Source: Labedaea rhizosphaerae
GTDB lineage: Bacteria; Actinomycetota; Actinomycetes; Mycobacteriales; Pseudonocardiaceae
DNA: 64,000 nucleotides
Direction: 5' to 3'
Assembly (NCBI RefSeq): GCF_004362825.1
Contig: NZ_SNXZ01000001.1
Span: 930,001 to 994,000, forward strand
Made by a program: the position numbers and the translations under genes. The notes under the pieces were generated by a model that had not been told where the DNA came from, made no database searches, and saw only the letters and a list, made by a program, of their open reading frames with translations. Positions 41,501 through 49,631 of this stretch are shown one piece after another. Numbering within the stretch: position 1 is the first letter of the stretch; the number at the start of each line of letters is the position of its first letter.

Positions 41501-42553
41501 GAGCGCCCGCGGTGGCAGGCCGCCGAGGTCGATGATCGTCACGCCCTCGATCCCGGTGCCCGCGAGCAGGTGCTCGGACCCAGCCCGCTCGCCGCCGTCG
41601 AGCACGATCACGATCTGCGGGCCCGCGTACGCGGCCTGGTGCCCGGGGTCGAACCGGGGCCGGTCGCCGATCAGGTCCTGCAGCATCTCCTCGAGCGCCG
41701 GGACGGACGCCGCGACCAGCCGCATCCGGCCGAGGGCGTCCACCGCCTCGGGGTGCAACGCGTGCGGCAGCCACTTGAGCCAGTCCCAGTCGGCGGCGCG
41801 GTCGGGGTGCACGCACGCGGCGATCAGCAGGTCGTCCGGTGCGTGGAACGCGACCAGCTGCGCGAGCACCGCACGCACCATCCCCAGCGAGCGGTCTTCG
41901 TCGCCACGCACGTAGACGCGGCTGAACCCGTTGACCGCCATCGCGGCCGGCATGTCGGGCAGTGACGTGTACGTGGTCAGGAACCGGCGCAAGGCCAAGG
42001 CGGACAACGGTTCCAGCTGGTCGAGCGACTTGGTCGCCGGTGGCACCAACGTGGTGGCCAGCGCTTGCGGGCCGAGCCCGATCCGCGCGACGCCGAAGTC
42101 CGGGTCGTCGCGGCGGCGTTCCCAGAGCCGGTAGCTGACCACGACCGACCACAGCTCATCCGGGTCGGGGTGCAGGTACCACAACGTTTCCCGCTGCTGC
42201 TGCGCCACGCGGTAGACCCGCACCCGGTGCTGGGCAAGGGTGCGCAGGTACTGCCGGCGCGCGAAACCCATCTCCTTGCGGGTGCCCTGGCCGAAGCTCA
42301 TGCCGAGCATGCCCAGCGCGGACACGCCGAGCAGACCGGCCACCACCCACCGGGTCGCGCCGCTGCCCGCGCCGCCGCCGAACATCATGGCCATGGCGGC
42401 CGAACCGCCGACCATCGGCAGCACCATGAGCATCTGACCCATGTTGCGGCCCTGCGGCTTCGGGATCTCCGGCGGCGCTTCGAGCACCAGCTGACCGGCG
42501 GGCAGGGGCGGTGCCTGCCGTCGCGGCGGCCTGCTGACCAGCACAGTAGCCAT
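38591..42553 (-). CDS. eccC: Type VII secretion ATPase EccC (fused EccCa-EccCb)
   Basis: 1320 residues. N-terminal helices (~45-65 and ~72-92) are followed by three FtsK/SpoIIIE ATPase domains. Walker A motifs are GATGSGKS (~472), GGPQSGKS (~833) and GDTESGKT (~1116); Walker B-type strands are LLVICDEF, VFLLVDGW and LFVIVDDY. Domain 1 has a complete site; the others are degenerate, as in other EccC proteins. It is the motor that recognises WXG100 signals. Fused as in ESX-3/-5 rather than split as in ESX-1. The ATG at 42553 is divergent from eccD (98-bp gap). Confidence 0.95.
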   Translation of the reverse strand: MATVLVSRPPRRQAPPLPAGQLVLEAPPEIPKPQGRNMGQMLMVLPMVGGSAAMAMMFGGGAGSGATRWVVAGLLGVSALGMLGMSFGQGTRKEMGFARRQYLRTLAQHRVRVYRVAQQQRETLWYLHPDPDELWSVVVSYRLWERRRDDPDFGVARIGLGPQALATTLVPPATKSLDQLEPLSALALRRFLTTYTSLPDMPAAMAVNGFSRVYVRGDEDRSLGMVRAVLAQLVAFHAPDDLLIAACVHPDRAADWDWLKWLPHALHPEAVDALGRMRLVAASVPALEEMLQDLIGDRPRFDPGHQAAYAGPQIVIVLDGGERAGSEHLLAGTGIEGVTIIDLGGLPPRALDAASVVLDLDPDRLGTLLSTTMDGSTELGQADGMALVEAEMLARQLAPLRLSADGKGESPLSAELALADLLELGDPYHFDPATTWVQRPNRERLRVRFGLRPDGSPVELDLKESAQDGMGPHGLLIGATGSGKSELLRTLVLGLAVRHSPSSLNFVLVDFKGGATFTKLDKLPHTSAVITNLADELPLVDRMTDSLNGELLRRQELLRSAGNYASLRDYERARAAGAPLAEMPTLLVICDEFSELLSAKPDFIDMFVQIGRVGRSLGVHLMLASQRLEEGRLRGLDTHLSFRIGLRTFSAVESRVVLGVGDAYELPRAPGHGLLKAGTDAMVRFRAAYVSGAYRHTEVVTTEQAAKVAAELRDYTCDYVQPDLEADADEEQEADDEAVGDSVLDILVDRMAGRGTPAHQVWLPPLKDPQPLSQLLPPLGLDPGRGFTVAQETGLHGSLRAVVGLVDRPLEQRRDPFVIDLSGGAGHAVVVGGPQSGKSTFLRTLVAGLALTHTPLQVQCYCLDFGGGTLGTLRNLPHVGGVAERRDASAVRRTVADIEQVVRDREVRFAENGVDGMAGYRRAWHEGKFGDDPYGDVFLLVDGWMTLRNEFEDLEDKITDIATRGLSYGVHVVVSCARWFDLRPGIRDLFGTRVELRLGDDNDSFIDRKAMQNVPKDAPGRGIIDTKHQILIGLPRVDGKASTEDLADGVAHLVATVAGAWPMRRGAPPVRMLPKLVEATELPPGEAGRAMSLGIAEQDLRPVYLWPNTDPHFILFGDTESGKTAVLRLLAKRITEAYPPDKARILLVDYRRTMLGEVPQENLIGYGTNNTVTSSMISEVAQSMEERLPGPDVTPEQLRARSWWKGLELFVIVDDYDLVASGAHGNPLVALADYLPQARDIGLHLIIARRSGGAGRALFDPIIQRLREIGTPGLVMSGDREEGQLLGSVRPTALPPGRGFLVGRRGDAQLVQVGWTPPTE

Positions 42554-42651
42554 GGTCGCCGAGCCTGGTGCATGGGAAAGGCGTCGATCGGGGCGTGTCC
42601 TCTTGCTGCCGCCGGACCGATCACGTGTCCGCAATAGGGCACCGTCGTGGC

Positions 42652-44031
42652 GTGCCTGTCCAGCTGGTTCGAGTCACCATCGCCGCGCCGAAACGCCGGA
42701 TGGACCTCGCTTTGCCCGAGGACGCCGTGGTCGCCGAGATCATCCCCGGCCTGCTCGCGCGCGCGGGCGAGGAACTGGCGGACGACGGGCTCGACCACGG
42801 CGGCTGGGTGCTGCGCCGGTTCGACGGCGCACCGCTCACCCACACCAGAACCCTTGCCGCGCACCGGTTGCGTGACGGCGAGGTGCTGCGCCTCGCGCCC
42901 CGCCGACTGGAGTGGCCCGAACTGGAGTACGACGACCTCGTCGACGCCATCGCCACCGGCGCGAAGAAGCGCGCGCGCTGGGCGCCGCGCTACACCCGCA
43001 CCGCGGGCCTGGCGATCGGCGCGGTCGCGCTGCTGCTCGGCCTGGTCGCGGTGGCGAACGCCGGTCCCGACTGGGCGGCGCCCGCACGCTGGGCGTTCGG
43101 CCAGGCGGTCCTGTTGCTGGTGGTGGGGATCGTGCTCGCGCGCGTCGTCGGCGACAGCGTGGCGGGCGCGTTGGCCGGGCTCGTCGCGTTGCCGTACGCG
43201 TTCGCGGGTGGCGCCTTGAGCCAGGCGGGCGCGGAGCTGGAGTTGCGGGACTTCGGTGCGCCGCAACTGCTTGTCGGGTGTGCCGCGCTCGCCGCGTTCG
43301 GGCTGGTCGGGTACATCGCGGTCGGCGACGGCACGTGGTTGTTCGCGGGCGGCGTCGCGACGGGGTTGTTCGGCATGGCCGGCGCGTGGCTCGGCACCGA
43401 CCTGGGCCTGCCCGCCGACCACGTCGCCGCCGTGCTCGTCGGGTTCCTGCTGCCGCTGTCCCCGCTCTTCGGCTCGCTCGCGATCCGGCTGGGCAAGCTG
43501 CCGCTGCCGGTGCTGCCCCGCACCACCGCCGACCTCGTCCGCGACGACCCGCAGCCACCGCGTTCGCTGGTCTACCGCGCGGTGAACCGGGCCGACGCGT
43601 TGCTCACCGGCATGCTGACCGGCGCGTCCGTGGTGTGCACGATCGGCATCGTCACGTTGCTGCGCACCGGGAGCATGACGGCGCAGGTCCTCGCGCTGAT
43701 CGCCTCGGCGGCGTTCCTCCTGCGTGCCCGGTTGCACCCGATCGTGCGGCAGCGGGTGCCACTGCTGGTCACCGGCCTGACCGGGCCCGCGGTCGCGTTG
43801 GTCGGGCTGGCGAGCCCCGGCAACGCCACAGGCCTCACGGTCGGCGCGTCCGGCGTGGTCGCCCTGGGCGCGGCGGCGATCGCCATCGGCATCGTCTACA
43901 GCAGGCGCGCGACGAGCCCGTACCTCGGTCGCTCGGCCGAGTTCGCCGAGGTGTTGCTGATCCTGACCGTGGTGCCCCTGGCGTGTTCGGTGCTCGGCCT
44001 CTACGGCTGGCTGCGGGGGCTGGGTGGCTGA
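42652..44031 (+). CDS. eccD: Type VII secretion integral membrane protein EccD
   Basis: 459 residues. An N-terminal ubiquitin-like (YukD) domain (1-~82, VQLVRVTIAAPKRRMDLALPEDAVVAEII) is followed by a linker and about eleven membrane helices (~118-459). EccD dimers line the ESX core pore. The GTG at 42652 gives the usual family N-terminus. It overlaps eccB by one base (TGATG). Confidence 0.93.
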   Translation: MPVQLVRVTIAAPKRRMDLALPEDAVVAEIIPGLLARAGEELADDGLDHGGWVLRRFDGAPLTHTRTLAAHRLRDGEVLRLAPRRLEWPELEYDDLVDAIATGAKKRARWAPRYTRTAGLAIGAVALLLGLVAVANAGPDWAAPARWAFGQAVLLLVVGIVLARVVGDSVAGALAGLVALPYAFAGGALSQAGAELELRDFGAPQLLVGCAALAAFGLVGYIAVGDGTWLFAGGVATGLFGMAGAWLGTDLGLPADHVAAVLVGFLLPLSPLFGSLAIRLGKLPLPVLPRTTADLVRDDPQPPRSLVYRAVNRADALLTGMLTGASVVCTIGIVTLLRTGSMTAQVLALIASAAFLLRARLHPIVRQRVPLLVTGLTGPAVALVGLASPGNATGLTVGASGVVALGAAAIAIGIVYSRRATSPYLGRSAEFAEVLLILTVVPLACSVLGLYGWLRGLGG

Positions 44032-45446
44032 TGGGCACCAACAAGGACCAGCTGCAGGCCCACCAGTTCATGCTGCAGCGGGTGATCTCCGCGCTCGCCG
44101 TGCAGGAGACCGACCCGGAGCAGCCGCCGTTCCGCCGCCCCACGATGGCCGCGATCGCCGGCATCGTCATCGGGATCCTGTCGTGCGGTGCGGTGTGGGT
44201 GTTCGGCCTGCTCGTGCCCGGTGGCAACAAGTTCACGGCAACCGATGTCATCGCGGTCGAGGAGGAGACCGGCGCCCGGTTCGTGCTGATGGACGGCCGG
44301 CTGCACCCGGTCATGAACTACACCTCCGCGCTGCTCGCCCTCGACAAGCACGCCGACGTGCGGATGGTCTCGCACGCGACGCTCGCGGGCATCCCGGCCG
44401 GTGTGCCGATCGGCATCCCGGACGCGCCGGACTCGTTGCCCGGCAAGGACCAGCTGCTCAGCGGCGGCTGGAGCGTGTGCAGCCAGCCCGCGACGGACAC
44501 GCAAGGCCAGCGCACGCAGCAGACGGTGCTGCTGGTCGGTCACACGCCCGACCACAGCTCCGCCCTCAACGGGCGTGGCGCCCTGGTCACCGCGGCCGGC
44601 CGCGAATACCTGCTCTACCAAGGTTTCAAGCACGAGATCACCGGCAACGTGACCGTGGCGCTCGGCCTGGCCGACAAGTCGGCGACCGACGTCGCGAGCC
44701 GGTGGCTGGACACGGTTCCGTCCGGGGCCCGGGTCGACCCGATCGCCGTGACCGATGCGGGCACGGCGTCGACCGCCGTGCCGGGCAAGAGCCTCGTCGC
44801 CGGGCAGCTGATCGAGGTCAACGACGCTCCGGACAACGGCCTCGACGACATCACCCAACCGCAGTTCTACCTGGTGCTGTCGGACCAGCTGATGTCGGTG
44901 AGCCCGCTGCAGGCCGCCGTGCAACACGTCCTCGACCCGCGCGCCAACCCGTACGTGCCGATGAGCAACCGGGAGCTGGCAGGCGCCGTGCGCACGCCGC
45001 CGGAGCCGTCGAAGAAGGGCGGCCTGCCCCGCAGCGTCCCGCCGGTCGCGCAGCTCGACGAGCCGGACGCGGCCGTGTGCGCGTTGTTCCAGCCGGGTGA
45101 GGACACGCCCCAGATCCTCGTCAGCGCAAGCCTTTCCGCCGCCGACCGCGGCTCGGCCACCGTCCCGCCGTCGCCCGACGGCATCGTGCGGGTGGCCGTG
45201 CCGGCGGGCAAGGCCGCGCTGGTCGAGGTCATGACCAGCCCCACCCAGGAACCGGGGCAGGGCACGATCGCGCTGGTGAACGACCAGGGCAAGCTGCACC
45301 CGCTGCTCGACCCGCAGCACGTGCAACAGGTGCTCGGCTACGACGGCGTCGTCCCGGTCCGGATCACCGAGGTGCTCACCGGCCGGGTTCCGGCGGCGAG
45401 CCCCCTGGGCCCGGACGCGGCCCGCGTGCCGGCCACCGGCGGCTGA
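44031..45446 (+). CDS. eccB: Type VII secretion protein EccB
   Basis: 471 residues: cytosolic N-terminal helix with KDQLQAHQFMLQRVISALAVQE (family hallmark), one membrane helix (~38-60) and a large extracytoplasmic domain with R3-like repeats and two conserved Cys (GGWSVCSQ and AAVCALF). EccB stabilises the core complex on the outer side. Translationally coupled to eccD and followed at 140 bp by the WXG100 pair. Confidence 0.93.
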   Translation: MGTNKDQLQAHQFMLQRVISALAVQETDPEQPPFRRPTMAAIAGIVIGILSCGAVWVFGLLVPGGNKFTATDVIAVEEETGARFVLMDGRLHPVMNYTSALLALDKHADVRMVSHATLAGIPAGVPIGIPDAPDSLPGKDQLLSGGWSVCSQPATDTQGQRTQQTVLLVGHTPDHSSALNGRGALVTAAGREYLLYQGFKHEITGNVTVALGLADKSATDVASRWLDTVPSGARVDPIAVTDAGTASTAVPGKSLVAGQLIEVNDAPDNGLDDITQPQFYLVLSDQLMSVSPLQAAVQHVLDPRANPYVPMSNRELAGAVRTPPEPSKKGGLPRSVPPVAQLDEPDAAVCALFQPGEDTPQILVSASLSAADRGSATVPPSPDGIVRVAVPAGKAALVEVMTSPTQEPGQGTIALVNDQGKLHPLLDPQHVQQVLGYDGVVPVRITEVLTGRVPAASPLGPDAARVPATGG

Positions 45447-45586
45447 CCGGGTGGGGCCACCTCAGCCAGGACGGCCTGACCGCTAAATGCCGGTGAGCGG
45501 ATTCATGCGCCGCGCCGCGCTACGTTCGTGACAACCCGCCGAAACGGGGGAAACGAATTTCGCCGAGAAAAGACATTGGAGTGACA

Positions 45587-45946
45587 ATGGCCGGCGCAAA
45601 CATGGCCCGTGCCCAGGGCGATACTTCGGCGCTGCTGAGTGCTTCGCAGATGACCGACCAGGTGGCCGAGCGGATGAAGGAGCACGCGGTCGTGCTGCAG
45701 TCCCGGCTCCAGCCGCTCGAGCAGGCGTGGGTGGGCAAGTCCTCCACGGCGTTCCAGACCTTCCACACCGACTACCAGACCTCGATGAACCGCCTGCAGC
45801 TCAAGCTCAAGGAGCTGGCCGTGCAGATCCGGCGCACCGCCGCCGCGCACGAGTCCGCGGACCAGACGAGCAACCAGAAGCTGGCCTCCGCGTCCGGTGG
45901 CGACAGCCCCGCGAGCAGCTCGCTTTCCGCCAACCTGAACGCCTGA
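45587..45946 (+). CDS. WXG100-family ESX protein (core pair, EsxB-like)
   Basis: 119 residues: helix, EQAWVGKSSTAFQTF turn (WxG at ~47), second helix, Ser-rich tail. The ATG at 45587 has GGAG at good spacing; GTG 45581 would overlap the RBS. First gene of the core substrate pair, in the order of mycobacterial esx loci. GCTACGTT lies at 45519-45526 upstream. Confidence 0.9.
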   Translation: MAGANMARAQGDTSALLSASQMTDQVAERMKEHAVVLQSRLQPLEQAWVGKSSTAFQTFHTDYQTSMNRLQLKLKELAVQIRRTAAAHESADQTSNQKLASASGGDSPASSSLSANLNA

Positions 45947-45967
45947 CCGGACCGAGGAGCTACCGAA

Positions 45968-46267
45968 ATGGTTATTCGCGCGGAGTGGGAAACAATGCGG
46001 CAGGGCGCGAACGACGTCGCCAACGCCGTCAACCAGATGGACCAGGAGATGGCCACCTTCGAGCGGACGATGATGAACGTCTACGAGTCGTGGGACGGCC
46101 CGGCACGCAACGCCTTCGACGAGGCACGCCTGCAGTGGAAGGCGATCCAGCAGGACCTGCACGCCCGGCTCGCCCTGGTCGGTCAGGCGGTGACCGGCTC
46201 GGCCAGTGAGTTCGAGGCCAACGAGATGAACATGGCCCGGTCGACGCCCGGCGTCATCCAGGCCTAG
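45968..46267 (+). CDS. WXG100-family ESX protein (core pair, EsxA-like)
   Basis: 99 residues with the turn YESWDGPARNAFDEAR (WxG near 41) between two helices, the standard EsxA size. 21 nt downstream of its partner with an RBS (GAGGAG). Followed by a strong hairpin terminator. Confidence 0.92.
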   Translation: MVIRAEWETMRQGANDVANAVNQMDQEMATFERTMMNVYESWDGPARNAFDEARLQWKAIQQDLHARLALVGQAVTGSASEFEANEMNMARSTPGVIQA

Positions 46268-46275
46268 TTCAACAC

Positions 46276-46318
46276 CGAACGGGCCCGCGAGCACATCCCC
46301 TGCTCGCGGGCCCGTTCG
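46276..46318. terminator. Bidirectional terminator between esx pair and mycP
   Basis: Perfect 18-bp stem starting CGAACGGGCCCGCGAG with a 7-nt loop and TTT after it, between the convergent esx and mycP operons. Confidence 0.92.
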
Positions 46319-46341
46319 TTTGGGTCGGGTGGCCCGAACGG

Positions 46342-47529
46342 TCAGGGAGTCCGCCGGGTGACCGTCCAACGGCGACGGTGACCGGCGACGACGAGACCGG
46401 CGACGACCAGCACGAGCGCGGTACCGCCGAGCAGCACGGTGGCCGTGTGCCGGGCCCGGTCGTTCTCGGCCGCGACGGCCGCGGCCTTGCGCCCCGCCAC
46501 CGGATCCGGGTGCGGGGCGGGAATCGGCGTCGGCTTGGCGCCCGGCTCGCCGTCGCCCAGCGTCGTGTCCATGACGGCGCGGTACGGGTCGACGATCCCG
46601 GCGCCGTAGGCCGGGCCGCCCCGGCCGCCACGGGCCACGCTCGCCGTCTCGATCAGCCGGTCGGCCACTTGGGCCGCGGTCAGCTTCGGGTAAGCCGCAC
46701 GCACGAGGGCGGCGACGCCCGCCACGTACGGCGTCGCGAAGCTGGTGCCGTTGTAGTACTTGAGGCCCTGGATGGGGTTGCAGCCGGTGACCTTGACCCC
46801 CGGCGCCACGAGCTTGACGAACGGGCCGGTCTGCGAGTCCGTCGCCTTGGCCCCGCTGATGTCGATGGACCCGACGCCCAGGACCCCGGGGTACGCGGCC
46901 GGGTACGGCGTGGGGTTGCCTTCCCCGCTGTGGTTGCCCGCGGCCGCGACGACCAGCACGTCGTGCGCCTGCGCGTACTCCACGGCGGAGCGGAGCACCG
47001 GGTCGTCGTCGAACATGGTCAGCGACAGGTTGAGCACCTTCACGCCGTTGTCCACCGTGTACCGGATGCCCTGCGCGACGATCGCCGCGCCGCCCTTGAT
47101 CTCGTCGCTGTCGGTCACCCGGGCCGGCACGATCCGCACGTCCGGCGCGATCCCGTGGAAGGCCGTGCGCGCTATCGGGGCGGCCACGATGATGCTGGCG
47201 ACCGCCGTGCCGTGCGCCGCGCAGTCGATCCGGGCCCCGGCCCGGTTGAGTACGAAGTCGTAGCCGGAGAACACCTTCTGGCGCAGCTGCGGGTTGTCGC
47301 TGTCCACCCCGGAGTCGACGACGCCGACCCGGATGCGCGCCCCCTTGGTCACCGGCCACACCCGGCTCGGGTCCAGGAGCTTGTCCTCCCACGGCCGGTC
47401 CGGGATGAGCGGGGTGATCGGCGTCCTGGTCAGGCAGCCGTTGGGCGGTGGTTCGGCGTGAGCCACCGCCGGTGCGCTCACCTGCACGCCCAGGCAGAAC
47501 AGGGCGAGCGCCGCACACCTGACCTTCAT
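46342..47529 (-). CDS. mycP: Mycosin, type VII secretion-associated subtilase MycP
   Basis: 395 residues. Signal peptide (1-25, AHA|E), subtilisin domain with Asp72 (VGVVDSGVD), His106 (AAHGTAVAS), Asn199 (AAAGN) and Ser263 (NGTSFATP), a Pro-rich linker and a C-terminal membrane helix (~362-382) with RRR tail. MycP caps and stabilises the ESX complex on the outer side. It starts 10 nt after an animal-type haem peroxidase gene, with its RBS overlapping that gene's end, so both are one transcript. Confidence 0.95.
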   Translation of the reverse strand: MKVRCAALALFCLGVQVSAPAVAHAEPPPNGCLTRTPITPLIPDRPWEDKLLDPSRVWPVTKGARIRVGVVDSGVDSDNPQLRQKVFSGYDFVLNRAGARIDCAAHGTAVASIIVAAPIARTAFHGIAPDVRIVPARVTDSDEIKGGAAIVAQGIRYTVDNGVKVLNLSLTMFDDDPVLRSAVEYAQAHDVLVVAAAGNHSGEGNPTPYPAAYPGVLGVGSIDISGAKATDSQTGPFVKLVAPGVKVTGCNPIQGLKYYNGTSFATPYVAGVAALVRAAYPKLTAAQVADRLIETASVARGGRGGPAYGAGIVDPYRAVMDTTLGDGEPGAKPTPIPAPHPDPVAGRKAAAVAAENDRARHTATVLLGGTALVLVVAGLVVAGHRRRWTVTRRTP

Positions 47530-47539
47530 TGCTGGGCCT

Positions 47540-49540
47540 TCATTGGCTCGGCGGGATCCGGAAGACGTTGTCCTGGGTCTGCGTGCCGGCGTCCATCGCG
47601 ATGATCTGCGCGAGCGAGTGCCGGTAGGTCAGCCCGTACCGCTGCTCGATCAGCCGGAGCGCCGGGTCGTTGGCGAAGAAGAACCGGTCGCCGTCGCGCA
47701 GGTCGCGGAACTGCTTGGTCCACATGGCCTTCTGCAGTGCGCCGAGTTCCTGGCCGACCGGGTGGAACTCGCACATCATGCCGACGAACGCGTCCACCTT
47801 GTTCACGTTGCCGTAGATGGCTTTCAGGCGGGCGGCCGTCGTCGTCTTGCGTACCCCGGCCACGGCCGTCTCCTGCGCCTGCGGGGAGGCCGGCTCGCCG
47901 TTGACGGCGTTGCCGTTGATGTCGGTCAACTGGGTGAACTCGAGGATCTGCGGGTCGTCGATCGGCTTGCCTTGGACGTCGGAGGGGAACTCGTCGGTGT
48001 TCTCACCGGTGATGTCGGCGAACGACGTCACCGGCGCGAGCCCGTACGCCTTGCGCATCTCGTTGTAGGTCGGCATGCCGTGATCGCGACCGCGCTGCAC
48101 GTCCACGGCGCCGAGGTCCATCACCGTGCCGTAGCAGTCGGGCAGCACCGTCGGCTTGCCACAGACCTTCGGGTCGCGCGCGCCCGGCTTGGGCACCTGG
48201 AACAGCACACTGCGCATCGAGTCGTCGATCAGCTCGTCGTTGCGGTACTGGTGGCCGTCGGCGAACTCCTTGGCCAAGCGCCCGATGCCGACCTGGCCGA
48301 CCAGGTCCGGGTTGCCCTCGGTCGCGCTCAACGGGATCTCCAGCGTGCCGCCGCCGGTGTTGTTCGTGGTTGTGGTTCCACTGGTACCGCTTGCGTTCTT
48401 GACGATGCCGATGCCTTCCTGGCGGAACTCGGTGATCTGCGCGTCCGAGTAGTCGCCGTCGACGAACGGCGGGTCGAACTCGCCGTGCACCATGCTGTGC
48501 GCGCGGTACCCGACCGTCGCGAACTCGTTGGAGATCGACGGGTTCACACCCGGCTTGTAGCCGGTGTACTGCGGCATCTGGACGCCGACCGACGGCAGGA
48601 ACTCGTTGTAGGTGATGAACTGGATCTCCGCGGCGACCAGCCGGCGGGCGACCTCGAACTTCTCCTGTTCGGGCAGCCCGAAGCTGGCCAACGAGTCGAC
48701 GATCCGGTTGTGCTCGCGGGCGAAGAGGGTCTGGGCCAGGGTCAGCGGCGCGTTCTCGTTGGCCCGGAAGTCACCGGCGATCCGGATGTTCTCCGGGTGC
48801 GCCTGCAGCGGGCCGTCGGGCTCCATCACCGGCGCGGCCACCCGTGTGTCGCGGTCGCCCGCCCTGGGCAGGAACCCGTTGGGCAGCAAGAGTTTCGCCG
48901 AGTTGTTGGTCGGGTCGCCGTCGACCGGGCCCTCCCGCATCCAGTCCAGCCGGATCGGCGAGCTGCCATACACCTGCGAGGCGTCGATGAACGACGTGAT
49001 CTGGTTGAGCTGCTGGCGCGGGCTGGCCGCGGTGCCGGTGCCCGGAGCGGCCGGGGTGCGCGTGAAGGCGATCTTGCCGTAGGCGTTCTTGTAGCGCTCC
49101 AGCGGATCGCCGGCGTCCCACTTGAGCGGCGCGTCCTCGCCGGGCGTGAAGTCCTCGAGGCCGATGTCGTGGTCGATGAACTGGCCCCAGATCCACACCC
49201 ACTGCGACGCGTCGTTCTCGGAGAACACGTTCTGCCCGAGGTCGTTGAAGACGCGGTTGCTGATGTAGCGCGCGGACGGGCCGGTCACCATGGCGCCCTT
49301 GCCGTCGGCGTAGTTCGGCTTCGCGACGCGCAGGTACGGCGTGCCGGCCGCGCCCCACATCGGATGCTCGAGGTTGTTGCCGCGACCGTCGAGGGCCGGG
49401 CCGTTCGCGAGCAGGTCGGCGAGCTCGTCGCCGCCGCCGGGGTCGCCGGGCGCGGCACCGACCGGCAACGCGATCACGACGCCCGCGAGGACCGCGAGCA
49501 CGCCCACGCCGATCAGGATCCGCCGGTGTTTGACCAACAT
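47540..49540 (-). CDS. Secreted animal-type haem peroxidase
   Basis: 666 residues with a signal peptide or anchor (1-~30). Peroxidase-cyclooxygenase superfamily: distal His124 in WGQFIDHDIGL, catalytic Arg275 in FAREHNRI, proximal His348 in VGYRAHSMVHGEF, and the DVQRGRDHGMPTYNEMR signature. It oxidises halides or phenolic substrates with H2O2 outside the cell. An in-frame ATG at 49576 would add 12 residues. It is the first gene of the operon with mycP and faces a 15-bp palindrome. Confidence 0.9.
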   Translation of the reverse strand: MLVKHRRILIGVGVLAVLAGVVIALPVGAAPGDPGGGDELADLLANGPALDGRGNNLEHPMWGAAGTPYLRVAKPNYADGKGAMVTGPSARYISNRVFNDLGQNVFSENDASQWVWIWGQFIDHDIGLEDFTPGEDAPLKWDAGDPLERYKNAYGKIAFTRTPAAPGTGTAASPRQQLNQITSFIDASQVYGSSPIRLDWMREGPVDGDPTNNSAKLLLPNGFLPRAGDRDTRVAAPVMEPDGPLQAHPENIRIAGDFRANENAPLTLAQTLFAREHNRIVDSLASFGLPEQEKFEVARRLVAAEIQFITYNEFLPSVGVQMPQYTGYKPGVNPSISNEFATVGYRAHSMVHGEFDPPFVDGDYSDAQITEFRQEGIGIVKNASGTSGTTTTNNTGGGTLEIPLSATEGNPDLVGQVGIGRLAKEFADGHQYRNDELIDDSMRSVLFQVPKPGARDPKVCGKPTVLPDCYGTVMDLGAVDVQRGRDHGMPTYNEMRKAYGLAPVTSFADITGENTDEFPSDVQGKPIDDPQILEFTQLTDINGNAVNGEPASPQAQETAVAGVRKTTTAARLKAIYGNVNKVDAFVGMMCEFHPVGQELGALQKAMWTKQFRDLRDGDRFFFANDPALRLIEQRYGLTYRHSLAQIIAMDAGTQTQDNVFRIPPSQ

Positions 49541-49584
49541 GACGCCGAGGATCGATCGACGCGGTCCAGGGGGCATCCACCGGA

Positions 49585-49599
49585 GATACACGGTGTATC
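49585..49599. promoter_or_regulatory. 15-bp palindrome between divergent peroxidase/mycP and 49632 genes
   Basis: GATACACGGTGTATC, a perfect 7+1+7 dyad, lies 45 nt from the peroxidase start and 33 nt from the divergent GTG. Likely operator for an unlinked regulator. Confidence 0.6.
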
Positions 49600-49631
49600 G
49601 GCACTGGACCGGGGCCGGGCACAGTCGTTTC

